From the NCBI GenBank assembly GCA_009774145.1, contig VSND01000018.1, forward strand, positions 1 to 64,000: a stretch of 64,000 nucleotides of DNA. The letters are read 5' to 3'. The notes beneath the pieces were generated by a model, which was not told the origin of the DNA, searched no databases, and was given only the letters and a program-made list of their open reading frames with translations. A program made the translations under genes and the position numbers. Below are positions 25,719 to 33,488 of this stretch, one piece after another (positions within the stretch are counted from its first letter, which is position 1; each line of letters opens with the position of its first letter). This DNA comes from Lachnospiraceae bacterium (GTDB taxonomy: Bacteria; Bacillota; Clostridia; Lachnospirales; Lachnospiraceae).

Positions 25719-27827
25719 ATGAAACGGATAGGAAAATTTATTGCAGGACGTAAGACGTTCATTGTACTTGCTGCATTTCTGCTTCTGATCCCATCTGCGC
25801 TCGGGTTCATTGCCACAAAAGTCAACTATGATATTCTGAGTTATCTGCCGGATTCTCTGGAGACCGTGGCCGGGCAGGATATCATGGTCGATGAATTCGG
25901 TATGGGTGCATTCTCCATGGTCATAGTAGACGGGATGGAGAAGAAGGATGTTGCGGCACTGGAGGAGAGGATCGAGGCGATGGACCATGTGGAAAAGGTG
26001 CTGTGGTACGATGATTTTGTGGGGATCGACGTGCCGGTCAGCATGATTCCGGGTGCGGTGGCGGACGCTCTGTTTCAGGGGGATTCCACCATGATGATCG
26101 CACTGTTCGATCAGACCACATCGGCAGAGACGACCATGGAAGCCATTGAAGAGATGCGTGCCCAGGTGGGGCAGCAGTGCTTTATCAGCGGTATGAGCGG
26201 AATTGTTACAGATATTAAGAATCTGGCAATGAAAGAGATTCCCGGCTATGTTATGGTGGCAAGCCTTCTTTCCCTCCTGGTGCTGATTCTGGCCACGGAT
26301 TCTTTTGCAGTCCCTTTTATTTTCCTGACCAGCATTGGTCTGGCAGTGGCTTATAATATGGGAAGCAATCTGTTTCTGGGCGACGTTTCTTATATTACGC
26401 AGGCTCTGGTCGCTGTCCTGCAGCTGGGAGTTACGACGGACTATTCCATCTTTCTCCTGCACAGCTATGAAGAGTGCAAACCGCGCTATGAGAACCGGGA
26501 TGACGCCATGGCGGAGGCAATCAGCGAGACTTTTATCTCCGTCATGGGAAGCTCTCTGACGACGATTGCCGGTTTTGCAGCTCTGATCTTCATGACCTTT
26601 GCACTTGGAGAAAATCTGGGAATCGTTATGATCAAGGGCGTCATCATCGGCGTGCTGTGCTGTGTGACGGTGCTCCCGGCCATGGTGCTCCTTTTTGAGA
26701 AACAGATCATGAAGCTTAGACACCGGTCCTTTTTTCCGGATTTGGGAAAGCTGTCGGACATTATCCGAAAAACATACTGGGTATGGATTCTTCTGTTCCT
26801 CTTTGCGTTAGTTCCGGCTTATCACGGCAACAACGAGGTAGAGCTGTATTACAATATTGATACCGGACTTCCGGATGACCTGGACAGTGCGGTTGCCAAT
26901 GAAAAGCTGAAGAGTACCTTTGACATGAGTAATGTACATATTCTTCTGATGAGCAGCGGGAACAGCGCGAAAGATAAGGCCAGTATGATTCAGGAGATCG
27001 AAAAGGTGGACGGCGTGGACTGGGCGCTGGGCATCCAGTCGGTACTCGGAGGCGGAATTCCGGAATCCATGCTTCCCCAAAAGCTGACTTCTACGCTGAA
27101 ATCAGAGAATTATGAGATGGTCTTTATCTGCTCGCAGTACAGTTCGGCGACCGCTCCGTGTAATGCACAGATTGCCGCGATCAATGATATTGTAAAGAAA
27201 TATGACGATACGGCAATGGTGATCGGAGAAGCGCCGCTGATGAAGGATCTGGAGGATGTGACCAGCGTAGACCTGATGACGGTAAATACTTTATCGATAC
27301 TGGCGATCTTCCTGATCGTAATGATTGTATTTAAATCCGTCAGCCTGCCGTTCATACTGGTGACGACCATTGAGTTTTCGATCTTTGTAAATATGGCATT
27401 TTCCTATTACCGCGGAATCAGCCAGGCATTTGTGGCTCCGATTGTGGTAGGGACCATTCAGCTGGGGGCTACCGTGGATTATGCCATTCTCATGACAAAC
27501 CGGTACAAGGATGAACGTCTGGCGGGAAAGAGCAAAAAAGAGGCGATTGAGATTGCGCACAAGACTTCGTTTCATTCGATTATTACCAGTGCGTTCAGCC
27601 TTTTTGCTTCAACGATCGGCGTGGCCATGTATTCAAATATTGATATGATTAAATCGATTGTGATTCTGCTGGCAAGAGGAGCATTGATCAGTATGGCGAT
27701 TGTACTTTTGTTACTGCCGTCGTTCTTCATGGTGTTTGACCGGCTGATCTGTTACACCACCCTGGGGATGAAAAAATGTCTGAAACAGCAGAATATAGAG
27801 ACTGGAGGCGGAGAAAATGAAAAATAA
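25719..27827 (+). CDS. MMPL/RND-family transporter
   Basis: A 702-residue membrane protein with the two-fold MMPL layout. A first span (FIVLAAFLLLIPSALGFIA) leads to an extracellular domain (residues about 40-165). A block of five to six spans follows (VMVASLLSLLVLILATDSF, then TDYSIFLLHSYEE with the conserved charged motif, and MVLLFEKQIM). The pattern then repeats with a second outer domain and a last span block containing GATVDYAILMTNRYKDE. The GATVDYAIL / GVTTDYSIFLL pair is typical of proton-driven MMPL proteins, which move lipids or hydrophobic compounds. The start at ATG 25719 is preferred to GTG 25710. It overlaps the lipoprotein gene by 11 bases. Confidence 0.9.
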   Translation: MKRIGKFIAGRKTFIVLAAFLLLIPSALGFIATKVNYDILSYLPDSLETVAGQDIMVDEFGMGAFSMVIVDGMEKKDVAALEERIEAMDHVEKVLWYDDFVGIDVPVSMIPGAVADALFQGDSTMMIALFDQTTSAETTMEAIEEMRAQVGQQCFISGMSGIVTDIKNLAMKEIPGYVMVASLLSLLVLILATDSFAVPFIFLTSIGLAVAYNMGSNLFLGDVSYITQALVAVLQLGVTTDYSIFLLHSYEECKPRYENRDDAMAEAISETFISVMGSSLTTIAGFAALIFMTFALGENLGIVMIKGVIIGVLCCVTVLPAMVLLFEKQIMKLRHRSFFPDLGKLSDIIRKTYWVWILLFLFALVPAYHGNNEVELYYNIDTGLPDDLDSAVANEKLKSTFDMSNVHILLMSSGNSAKDKASMIQEIEKVDGVDWALGIQSVLGGGIPESMLPQKLTSTLKSENYEMVFICSQYSSATAPCNAQIAAINDIVKKYDDTAMVIGEAPLMKDLEDVTSVDLMTVNTLSILAIFLIVMIVFKSVSLPFILVTTIEFSIFVNMAFSYYRGISQAFVAPIVVGTIQLGATVDYAILMTNRYKDERLAGKSKKEAIEIAHKTSFHSIITSAFSLFASTIGVAMYSNIDMIKSIVILLARGALISMAIVLLLLPSFFMVFDRLICYTTLGMKKCLKQQNIETGGGENEK

Positions 27828-30819
27828 AAGATTGTTAAGTCTTGGACTGACCATCGTGCTGACTGCATCGGTCTGCGGCTGCAGGGAAAGCACAGAGACC
27901 ATGAATGAGGCAGAGGAAGATACAGAAGCGGCAGAAGCAGAAGAAACGGCGGAAGCGGCAGAGATCATGGAGAGGGCGGCCGGCCGTTCGGCCGGAGGAA
28001 GCGTAGAGAAGGAAGAGACGGTATATGTGAATGCAGATGCCAGAGGAACGGTAAAGAGCATCACGGTCAGCAGCTGGCTGAAGAACGGCGACGGCGCAGA
28101 GGAACTTACGGATGTCACAAGGCTTACGGACGTGGTAAATGTAAAAGGCGATGAGACCTTCACGCAGGACGGCGATACGTATGTCTGGGCTGCGGACGGC
28201 AGGGACATTTATTATCAGGGCGAGACCTCAGAAGCGCTGCCGGTGGATGTAAAAGTCACCTACTATCTGGATGAGAAGGAGGTCAATCCGGAAGAGCTGG
28301 CCGGAAAAAGCGGGAAAGTAAAGATCCGTTTTGACTATGAAAACCACAGCACGCAGAAAACAGAGATCGGAGGGAAGGAGACGGAGCTGTATGTGCCGTT
28401 TGTGGCAGCCAGCACCCTGATCCTGGATTCCGACCGGTTTGTAAATGTGGAAGTGGAGAATGGAAGGATTTTATCGGATGGCAAGAATACGGTCGTGGCA
28501 GGCGTGGCCATGCCGGGACTGTATGACAGCCTGGATCTTCTGAATCTGGAAGGATTTGAGGATGTGGACATTCCGGAGTATGTGGAAGTGACTGCTGATG
28601 TAACGGATTTTGAACTTGCCATGACTGCAACGATCCTGATGCCGGATGTATTAAGCAGGCTGGACACCGACGATATGGACGGCTTTGATGATCTGAAGGA
28701 GGACATGGAAGAGCTGAATGATGCCACCTATGAGCTGATCGACGGCTGTGTGGAGCTGGATGACGGCGTTCAGGAGCTGAAGGACAACATGCCGGATCTG
28801 TGGGACGGAGCCGTGGAGCTGGACGACGGAGCCGTGGAATTGAATGACGGTGCCTGGGAGCTGGATGACGGAGCGCAGGACCTGATGGACGGGGCAGATA
28901 AGCTGAATGACGGAGCGAAGGATATCCGCGAAGGAGCAAAAGAACTGGATCAGGGCGTTGGAACGCTGCAGGCCGGAGCCGGACTTCTCAATGAGAACAT
29001 GCCAAAGCTTACAGGCGGAGTGAATTCGCTGGCAGCAGGCCTTCAGTCCCTTCAGAATCCCATGATGCTGGGACCGGACGGCAAAAGCGGCGACGCAGAA
29101 CATCCCTATATCAAGGCAAGCGCCGGGCTTCTGAGAAATGGGGTTGATACGCTGGTGGCAGGGGTCCTTGGAATGGGAAATACGCTGGAGCAGAAGATCG
29201 CAGAGAACCAGATAGAAATGCAGGAGGCGCAGAACCAGGTAGTCCTGTTAACAGGAAATCTGAAAAAAGCAGCAGGAGAGGCGGAAGCGCTGCAGGAACA
29301 GCTGACGGAACTGGCAAAGCAGATGGGAATGCTGCCATCCGCAGGCAGTACAGAACCGAAGACGGTAAAGGAGGAAACTCCTGCTTCGGAAGAAGCGGAT
29401 TCTGCTCAGACAGATGAGACAGCCGCATCGGAAAGAGAGGAAAATCAGGAAGAACCGGACGGTGAACCGGATGCTTTGGAAAAATCATCTGCTGACACAG
29501 AAGATGAAAAGAAATCATCGGAAGCATCAGAAGGTGAAAAAGAATCATCGGAAGCGTCAGAAGGCGAAAAAAAATCATCGGAAGAATCAGAAGGCGAAGA
29601 GAAATCATCGGAAGCGCCAGAAGGAGAAAAGGAATCATCGGAAGCGCCAGAAGGCGAAGAGAAATCATCGGAAGCGCCAGAAGGAGAAAAGGAATCATCG
29701 GAAGCGCCAGAAGGCGAAAACAAATCACCCGTAGCGCAGGAAAACGGGAAGGAGCCGTCCGCTGCATCGGAGAATCCAGAAGAGGAGACGGATTCTGTGC
29801 CGAAAGAGACCGCGGAAGAAGAGCCGATATCGGCATCGGAACAGGAAACAGAAGAAGAGCCGGCTGCCTCGTCGGAAGCAGCAGAAGAAGATGAGACAGA
29901 GAAACTGGAAGATGCGGGCGAAGACGAAGAACAGTCCGAATTTGCAGAGACCTATCTGGAAAGCCTGAGCGAATCGGATGGAATGACTTCCATGCGTATG
30001 GTTCAGATGGCGAATGCAGGACAGGGAGCGGGCAGTGCGGCTGTTTCCGACCCGGCAGCAGTTATTGAAGGATATCAGAAGGTCGTGAAGCTGCAGACCG
30101 ATCTGATTGTGAAACTGAATGAGATCACACAGCTGCAGAACCAGCTTCGGGAGGCGGCAGCGAATTATGCAGGGCTTGTGGGCGCAGATACGGCACTGCG
30201 GCAGGTTGCAGGCCAGTTAGGTGCCGGTGCAGATGCCGAACAGCTTGCACAGCTGACGGAAGGCATGGCGGCTCTGGAGACCTCCATCGGCCAGATTTAT
30301 GACGGAGTTGCCCTGATCAACAGCCAGATGGGAACTTTGACGGCGGGGGCAGCAGAACTGCAGCAGGGAATCGGCAGCCTGAGCACCGGAACCGATGCAT
30401 TGAAGGCCGGTACCGAAAAACTCTATCAGGGCGGCATTGACCTTAGAGAAGGCAGCAAAGAGCTGTATGACGGTACACAGGAGCTGAAGGATGGTACCGA
30501 AGAACTGAAAGACGGCACGCAGGAACTGAAAGACGGCACGCAGGAACTGAAAGACGGCGTCGTCGATCTGGTGGACGGCGCGGACGAACTGAAGGACGGC
30601 ACCGAAGAACTGCTGGACGGAGTTCATGAGTACAACGATGACGGAATCCAAAAGCTGTACGATACGGTCAACGTGGATCTGCAGAATCTTCTGGACCGCG
30701 TGGATGCGATTGCGGATCTCTCAGGAGCATACCAGAGCTTCTCCGGCAAAAGCGATGCCATAGAAGGCAGTGTGAAATTCATCATCGAGACCGAAGCCAT
30801 CGAGCTGGATGAGGACTGA
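27817..30819 (+). CDS. large lipoprotein with YhgE-like heptads and Glu/Ser repeat
   Basis: A 1000-residue secreted protein. The signal region ends near VCGC (Cys22), with an atypical lipobox. An acidic stretch is followed by a strand-rich domain (residues about 65-270). A first block of heptads of the form ELxDGAx runs at about 295-390, as in YhgE/Pip-type proteins. Next come a coiled coil and a very acidic low-complexity region (about 510-700) with seven SSEAxEGExx decapeptides, a second coiled coil, and a second heptad block (about 840-945, ELKDGTQ repeats). It is coupled to the MMPL gene, so it is probably the extracellular partner spanning the wall. Substrate unknown. Confidence 0.75.
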   Translation: MKNKRLLSLGLTIVLTASVCGCRESTETMNEAEEDTEAAEAEETAEAAEIMERAAGRSAGGSVEKEETVYVNADARGTVKSITVSSWLKNGDGAEELTDVTRLTDVVNVKGDETFTQDGDTYVWAADGRDIYYQGETSEALPVDVKVTYYLDEKEVNPEELAGKSGKVKIRFDYENHSTQKTEIGGKETELYVPFVAASTLILDSDRFVNVEVENGRILSDGKNTVVAGVAMPGLYDSLDLLNLEGFEDVDIPEYVEVTADVTDFELAMTATILMPDVLSRLDTDDMDGFDDLKEDMEELNDATYELIDGCVELDDGVQELKDNMPDLWDGAVELDDGAVELNDGAWELDDGAQDLMDGADKLNDGAKDIREGAKELDQGVGTLQAGAGLLNENMPKLTGGVNSLAAGLQSLQNPMMLGPDGKSGDAEHPYIKASAGLLRNGVDTLVAGVLGMGNTLEQKIAENQIEMQEAQNQVVLLTGNLKKAAGEAEALQEQLTELAKQMGMLPSAGSTEPKTVKEETPASEEADSAQTDETAASEREENQEEPDGEPDALEKSSADTEDEKKSSEASEGEKESSEASEGEKKSSEESEGEEKSSEAPEGEKESSEAPEGEEKSSEAPEGEKESSEAPEGENKSPVAQENGKEPSAASENPEEETDSVPKETAEEEPISASEQETEEEPAASSEAAEEDETEKLEDAGEDEEQSEFAETYLESLSESDGMTSMRMVQMANAGQGAGSAAVSDPAAVIEGYQKVVKLQTDLIVKLNEITQLQNQLREAAANYAGLVGADTALRQVAGQLGAGADAEQLAQLTEGMAALETSIGQIYDGVALINSQMGTLTAGAAELQQGIGSLSTGTDALKAGTEKLYQGGIDLREGSKELYDGTQELKDGTEELKDGTQELKDGTQELKDGVVDLVDGADELKDGTEELLDGVHEYNDDGIQKLYDTVNVDLQNLLDRVDAIADLSGAYQSFSGKSDAIEGSVKFIIETEAIELDED
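29515..29724 (+). repeat. seven tandem 30-bp coding repeats
   Basis: The unit encodes SSEAxEGExK/E and recurs seven times without frame change inside the lipoprotein gene. The last four units are nearly identical in DNA, which suggests recent slippage or recombination and likely length variation between strains. Confidence 0.85.
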
Positions 30820-30843
30820 TCGAATCAGAGCCTCCACAGACGC

Positions 30844-30879
30844 AAAGAGCTGACACTTACAGGGTGGCAGCTCTTTTTT
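30844..30879 (+). terminator. terminator of the MMPL-lipoprotein operon
   Basis: AAAGAGCTG pairs with CAGCTCTTT, with a further CAC/GTG inside, and the stem runs into six T residues 25 bases after the lipoprotein stop. Confidence 0.85.
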
Positions 30880-30882
30880 CAT

Positions 30883-31434
30883 TTATGATGAAAGACGGCT
30901 GTTTTTGTAAATTCGCCGTAACAGCCAGAAGCTTCCGTAGAAGATCAAATACAGTATACAGATGAAAAAGCGGATCCTGCATTGCTGACGGAGCTGACGG
31001 GTATAGGTTTTTGCGTTTAAATGGGATTCGGTCGTTAGATATGTATTTTCGCCGGTGATGGACAGTACCCGCCGTTCTACCGGCATGCCTTCCTCTATCA
31101 TCTTCTGACCGGAAGTTTTGGAGACGACTTTCCGGCTCCATTGGTATCCGCTTCCGTCGGTTGCGCGGTAATAGAGCATGTAGATCGTTTTTGTGGGCCG
31201 CATGCGGCGGCTCCGGCTGGAACCGGTTGTATTTTTTACCTGAACCGGAAGTACCTCATAAGGCTCAAAACGGTGAATTCCCCGGTCGGTATAGCTGTCC
31301 GCCGGTCGTATATGCAGATAATCCCGTACGGATATGACGGCCATGCAGACGGCGGTAAACGCAAGCAGCACACAAAATTTCTGAATCACAGAGCAAAGCC
31401 CTGAAGGATTGATTTTTTTCATATGTTTCTCCAT
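30883..31434 (-). CDS. two-span membrane protein, unknown function
   Basis: A 183-residue protein not assigned to a family. One span lies near residues 18-37 (FCVLLAFTAVCMAVISVRDY) and one near 152-171 (FFICILYLIFYGSFWLL). Between them is an extracellular part of about 110 residues with basic RSRRMRPTKTIYMLYYRATD and strand-like segments. It is convergent with the lipoprotein gene and stands alone. The alternative start MKKINPSG, four codons in, is possible. Confidence 0.55.
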   Translation of the reverse strand: MEKHMKKINPSGLCSVIQKFCVLLAFTAVCMAVISVRDYLHIRPADSYTDRGIHRFEPYEVLPVQVKNTTGSSRSRRMRPTKTIYMLYYRATDGSGYQWSRKVVSKTSGQKMIEEGMPVERRVLSITGENTYLTTESHLNAKTYTRQLRQQCRIRFFICILYLIFYGSFWLLRRIYKNSRLSS

Positions 31435-31676
31435 GAATTCCGCTGATTTTTCGCAGACGTTTTCTGCTTTTTTTCCGGCGGAAATGTCTTGCTTGTATTA
31501 TGCCATAATCCGAAAATATATACAAGAGAAAAGAAACCTGGATTTATGAGCGGAAATTTCACAGTGCAGCACGGAAAAGTAAAAAGCAGAAAATCGGATT
31601 TTATTTTTGGTCTGCAATATTTTCCGTTCGGCCTCCTTCTGATAAGTGTAAAAGGATATCGGCCGGTGAATACCGG

Positions 31677-31716
31677 CTTCGGTTTTCGTACGGCCGGTAC
31701 GGAAACCGAAGTTTTT
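31677..31716 (+). terminator. strong intrinsic terminator with no gene before it
   Basis: CTTCGGTTTTCGTAC (31677-31691) pairs with GTACGGAAACCGAAG (31697-31711) over 15 positions with one wobble, followed by six T residues. No plus-strand gene is recognised upstream in the 240 bases since the divergent membrane-protein gene, so it may end a small RNA. Confidence 0.75.
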
Positions 31717-31791
31717 TGGTTAGATTAGACAAAACAGAGATGTTAAATTTAGTTAATTTTCACAAAAATTTTCAAACAACTAAATTGAGAC

Positions 31792-31820
31792 TTACAAAAT
31801 TTTTGAAAATTTGGTATAAT
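31792..31820 (+). promoter_or_regulatory. promoter of the CarD-family gene
   Basis: TTACAA (31792-31797) and TATAAT (31815-31820) are 17 bases apart in an AT-rich stretch. The start of transcription would be near 31827, leaving a leader of about 207 bases. Confidence 0.6.
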
Positions 31821-31884
31821 ACAAATATATTTGGGGGAAATGTCTGAAAAATAAGGGACTAACGGGTGAGTAGATAGAGAGAAA

Positions 31885-31918
31885 CCAGCATGTTCACGGA
31901 TACATGCAGGTTTTTTTT
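31885..31918 (+). terminator. leader terminator upstream of the CarD-family gene
   Basis: CC-a-GCATGT pairs with ACATGC-a-GG around an eight-base loop, followed by eight T residues. It lies about 60 bases into the leader, so transcription of the downstream gene must read through it; attenuation is likely. Confidence 0.65.
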
Positions 31919-32033
31919 CACGGCAAATGTTGATCCGCCGGATATGCTGCTGATTGTACAGGAGGCAGCGGAACTTGAAAACCACACAGGCCCCTGTCGG
32001 GTCAAAGCGTCATTCCAGTCAGGAGGGAATATC

Positions 32034-32558
32034 ATGTTTAAGAAGGGTGAATACATCATCTATGGGCGAAGCGGAATCTGTAAAATTGAGGACATCACTC
32101 AACTGAGCATTTCGGGAGCCGACAAAAAGAGACTGTATTATGAACTGACGCCTCTGAATATCAAGGGAAACCGGGTGTATTTTCCGGTGGATAAGAAGGA
32201 TGCCAATGCCAGAAAGGTGATCACGGAGCAGGAGGCGTGGGCTCTGCTGGATGAGATTCCGAACATTGAGGAGATCGGAGTTACCAATGAGAAACTGCGG
32301 GAGGAAAGCTATAAACAGGCTTTGAATTCCTGTGATTATCGTCAGTGGGTGGCGGTCATCAAGACACTGTACCAGAGAAAGAAAGCAAGGATTGCGCAGG
32401 GAAAGAAGATAGGAGCGACGGACGAACGGTATCTGAAGATGGCGGAGGACGCGCTGTATGGGGAGCTTGCCTTTGTGATGGGCAAGAACAGGGCGGATAT
32501 GGGACCGTTCATTTTCCACTATATCAAGGATAAGGACGGCGCAGAGACGGTGGTCTGA
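32034..32558 (+). CDS. CarD-family transcriptional regulator
   Basis: A 174-residue protein of the CarD/CdnL type. The N-terminal RNA-polymerase-binding domain is visible: FKKGEYIIYGRSGICKIEDI, YYELTPLNIKGNRVYFPVD. The C-terminal helical part carries EQEAWALLDEIPNIEEI, YRQWVAVIKTLYQRKKARI and DERYLKMAEDALYGELAFVM. Such proteins bind the beta subunit and tune promoter melting. The ATG at 32034 has AGGAGGG upstream; the frame is open further up, but only through the leader hairpin. It stands just before the urease operon with its own promoter. Confidence 0.88.
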   Translation: MFKKGEYIIYGRSGICKIEDITQLSISGADKKRLYYELTPLNIKGNRVYFPVDKKDANARKVITEQEAWALLDEIPNIEEIGVTNEKLREESYKQALNSCDYRQWVAVIKTLYQRKKARIAQGKKIGATDERYLKMAEDALYGELAFVMGKNRADMGPFIFHYIKDKDGAETVV

Positions 32559-32602
32559 ACAGTAGCGCGTCTGAAACAATCGGTGCAGAAATAAAAAACA
32601 GG

Positions 32603-32631
32603 TTGACAAAACCAGAAAATTTGTGTACAAT
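32603..32631 (+). promoter_or_regulatory. promoter of the urease operon
   Basis: A perfect TTGACA (32603-32608) and TACAAT (32626-32631), 17 bases apart. Transcription would begin near 32638, about 13 bases before the first leader hairpin. Confidence 0.8.
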
Positions 32632-32650
32632 GCAGTTCAGAAAACAAAGA

Positions 32651-32683
32651 GGTTTATTCCCGGACGGGAGTAGACCTTTTTTT
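32651..32683 (+). terminator. first terminator in the urease leader
   Basis: Eleven pairs (32651-32661 with 32666-32676, two wobbles) close on a GGAC tetraloop, followed by seven T residues. A transcript from the promoter would be cut at about 45 bases. Confidence 0.8.
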
Positions 32684-32688
32684 GTGCA

Positions 32689-32733
32689 ATGGGGCGATGA
32701 TGCGGTGAAAGTGTCGCAGGTCGCCCCATTTTT
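32689..32733 (+). terminator. second terminator in the urease leader
   Basis: ATGGGGCGA (32689-32697) pairs with TCGCCCCAT (32721-32729), with an inner TGCG/CGCA stem, followed by TTTTT-like sequence. It follows the first by only a few bases, before ureA. Together they suggest controlled read-through. Confidence 0.7.
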
Positions 32734-32793
32734 ATGTTTCCCTGGCATGAACGGTTCCGGGAGACAGATATTCGGACAGAAAGGATGAGTAAG

Positions 32794-33096
32794 ATGAGGT
32801 TAACTCCGAAAGAACAGGAAAAACTGATGCTCCATATGGCTGGAGAACTGGCAAAACAGAGAAAAAACAGAGGATTGAAACTCAATTATGTGGAAGCGGT
32901 GGCATATATCAGTTCTGAACTGCTGGAGTATGCCCGGGATGGAAAAACCGTCGTGGAGCTGATGGCTCTTGGCACAAAGTTGCTTACGAAAGAAGATGTG
33001 ATGGAGGGAGTGGCGGACATGGTTCATGAGGTACAGGTGGAAGCCACATTTCCGGACGGCACCAAACTGGTGACCGTACATAATCCGATTCAGTAG
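32794..33096 (+). CDS. ureA: urease subunit gamma
   Basis: A 100-residue gamma subunit: MRLTPKEQEKLMLHMAGELA, the AKQRKNRGLKLNYVEAVAYI core, and KLLTKEDVMEGVADMVHEV, then VEATFPDGTKLVTVHNPI. It forms part of the trimeric urease (alpha-beta-gamma) that splits urea to ammonia and carbamate. The frame is open back to 32734, but the family's length and start and the AAGGA eight bases before 32794 fix the start. First gene of the operon. Confidence 0.96.
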   Translation: MRLTPKEQEKLMLHMAGELAKQRKNRGLKLNYVEAVAYISSELLEYARDGKTVVELMALGTKLLTKEDVMEGVADMVHEVQVEATFPDGTKLVTVHNPIQ

Positions 33097-33110
33097 GGAG
33101 GGAAAGGCAG

Positions 33111-33473
33111 ATGAAGATTGGTGCAGTGATTCCAAAAAACAGAGAAATCGTATTAAATGAGGGAAAGAAAAGCAGAAAGATTCTGGTAAAGCATACCGGT
33201 GACCGGCCGGTGCAGGTCGGTTCTCATTTTCATTTCTTTGAAGTGAACAAACAGCTTCTGTTTGACCGGGAAAAGGCGTATGGATATCATCTGGATATTC
33301 CGTCCGGTACGGCCATCCGTTTTGAACCGGGAGAGGAGAAGGAGGTGCAGCTTACCGAAATGGGAGGCGCCAGACGCGTCTACGGACTTAATGACCTGAC
33401 CTGTATGCAGGCGACGGAGACTACAAAGGCGCAGGCAGTGGAACAGGCAAAGCGGCGCGGATTTATCAGATAG
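33111..33473 (+). CDS. ureB: urease subunit beta
   Basis: A 120-residue beta subunit with KIGAVIPKNREIVLNEGKK at the start, then DRPVQVGSHFHFFEVNKQL, FDREKAYGYHLDIPSGTAIRF and EPGEEKEVQL, all typical. It packs between gamma and alpha. Separate gamma and beta genes, rather than a fused one, follow the usual bacterial arrangement. The gap to ureA is 14 bases with GGGAGG. Confidence 0.96.
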   Translation: MKIGAVIPKNREIVLNEGKKSRKILVKHTGDRPVQVGSHFHFFEVNKQLLFDREKAYGYHLDIPSGTAIRFEPGEEKEVQLTEMGGARRVYGLNDLTCMQATETTKAQAVEQAKRRGFIR

Positions 33474-33488
33474 AGGAGGCAAAAGAGT

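Larger units (their letters stand above)
31435..32033 (+). other. 599-base non-coding stretch upstream of the CarD-family gene
   Basis: No gene is supported. The stretch holds a free-standing intrinsic terminator (31677-31716), a promoter (31792-31820), and a leader of about 200 bases with a second terminator (31885-31918) before the CarD start. The open frame at 31489-31728 runs through the first terminator and lacks a ribosome site, so it is discounted. Confidence 0.6.

Noticed and set aside
25608..26723. Minus-strand open frame of 371 codons
   Set aside because: It overlaps the MMPL gene and the TetR operators, and its His/Gln/Asp-rich sequence is typical of a shadow frame.
29515..29724. 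CRISPR-like tandem repeats
   Set aside because: The 30-bp units are directly abutting, have no spacers, keep the reading frame of the lipoprotein gene and encode a decapeptide, so they are coding repeats.
29111..29836. Minus-strand frame of 241 codons, Leu/Pro-rich
   Set aside because: A mirror of the acidic repeat region of the lipoprotein gene, which keeps several frames open by repetition.
31489..31728. Plus-strand frame of 79 codons
   Set aside because: It runs through a strong terminator, has no ribosome site and no similarity to anything I recognise.
32638..32793. Nickel/cobalt riboswitch upstream of urease
   Set aside because: The leader is too short and forms two simple hairpins, not the multi-stem junction of that class.
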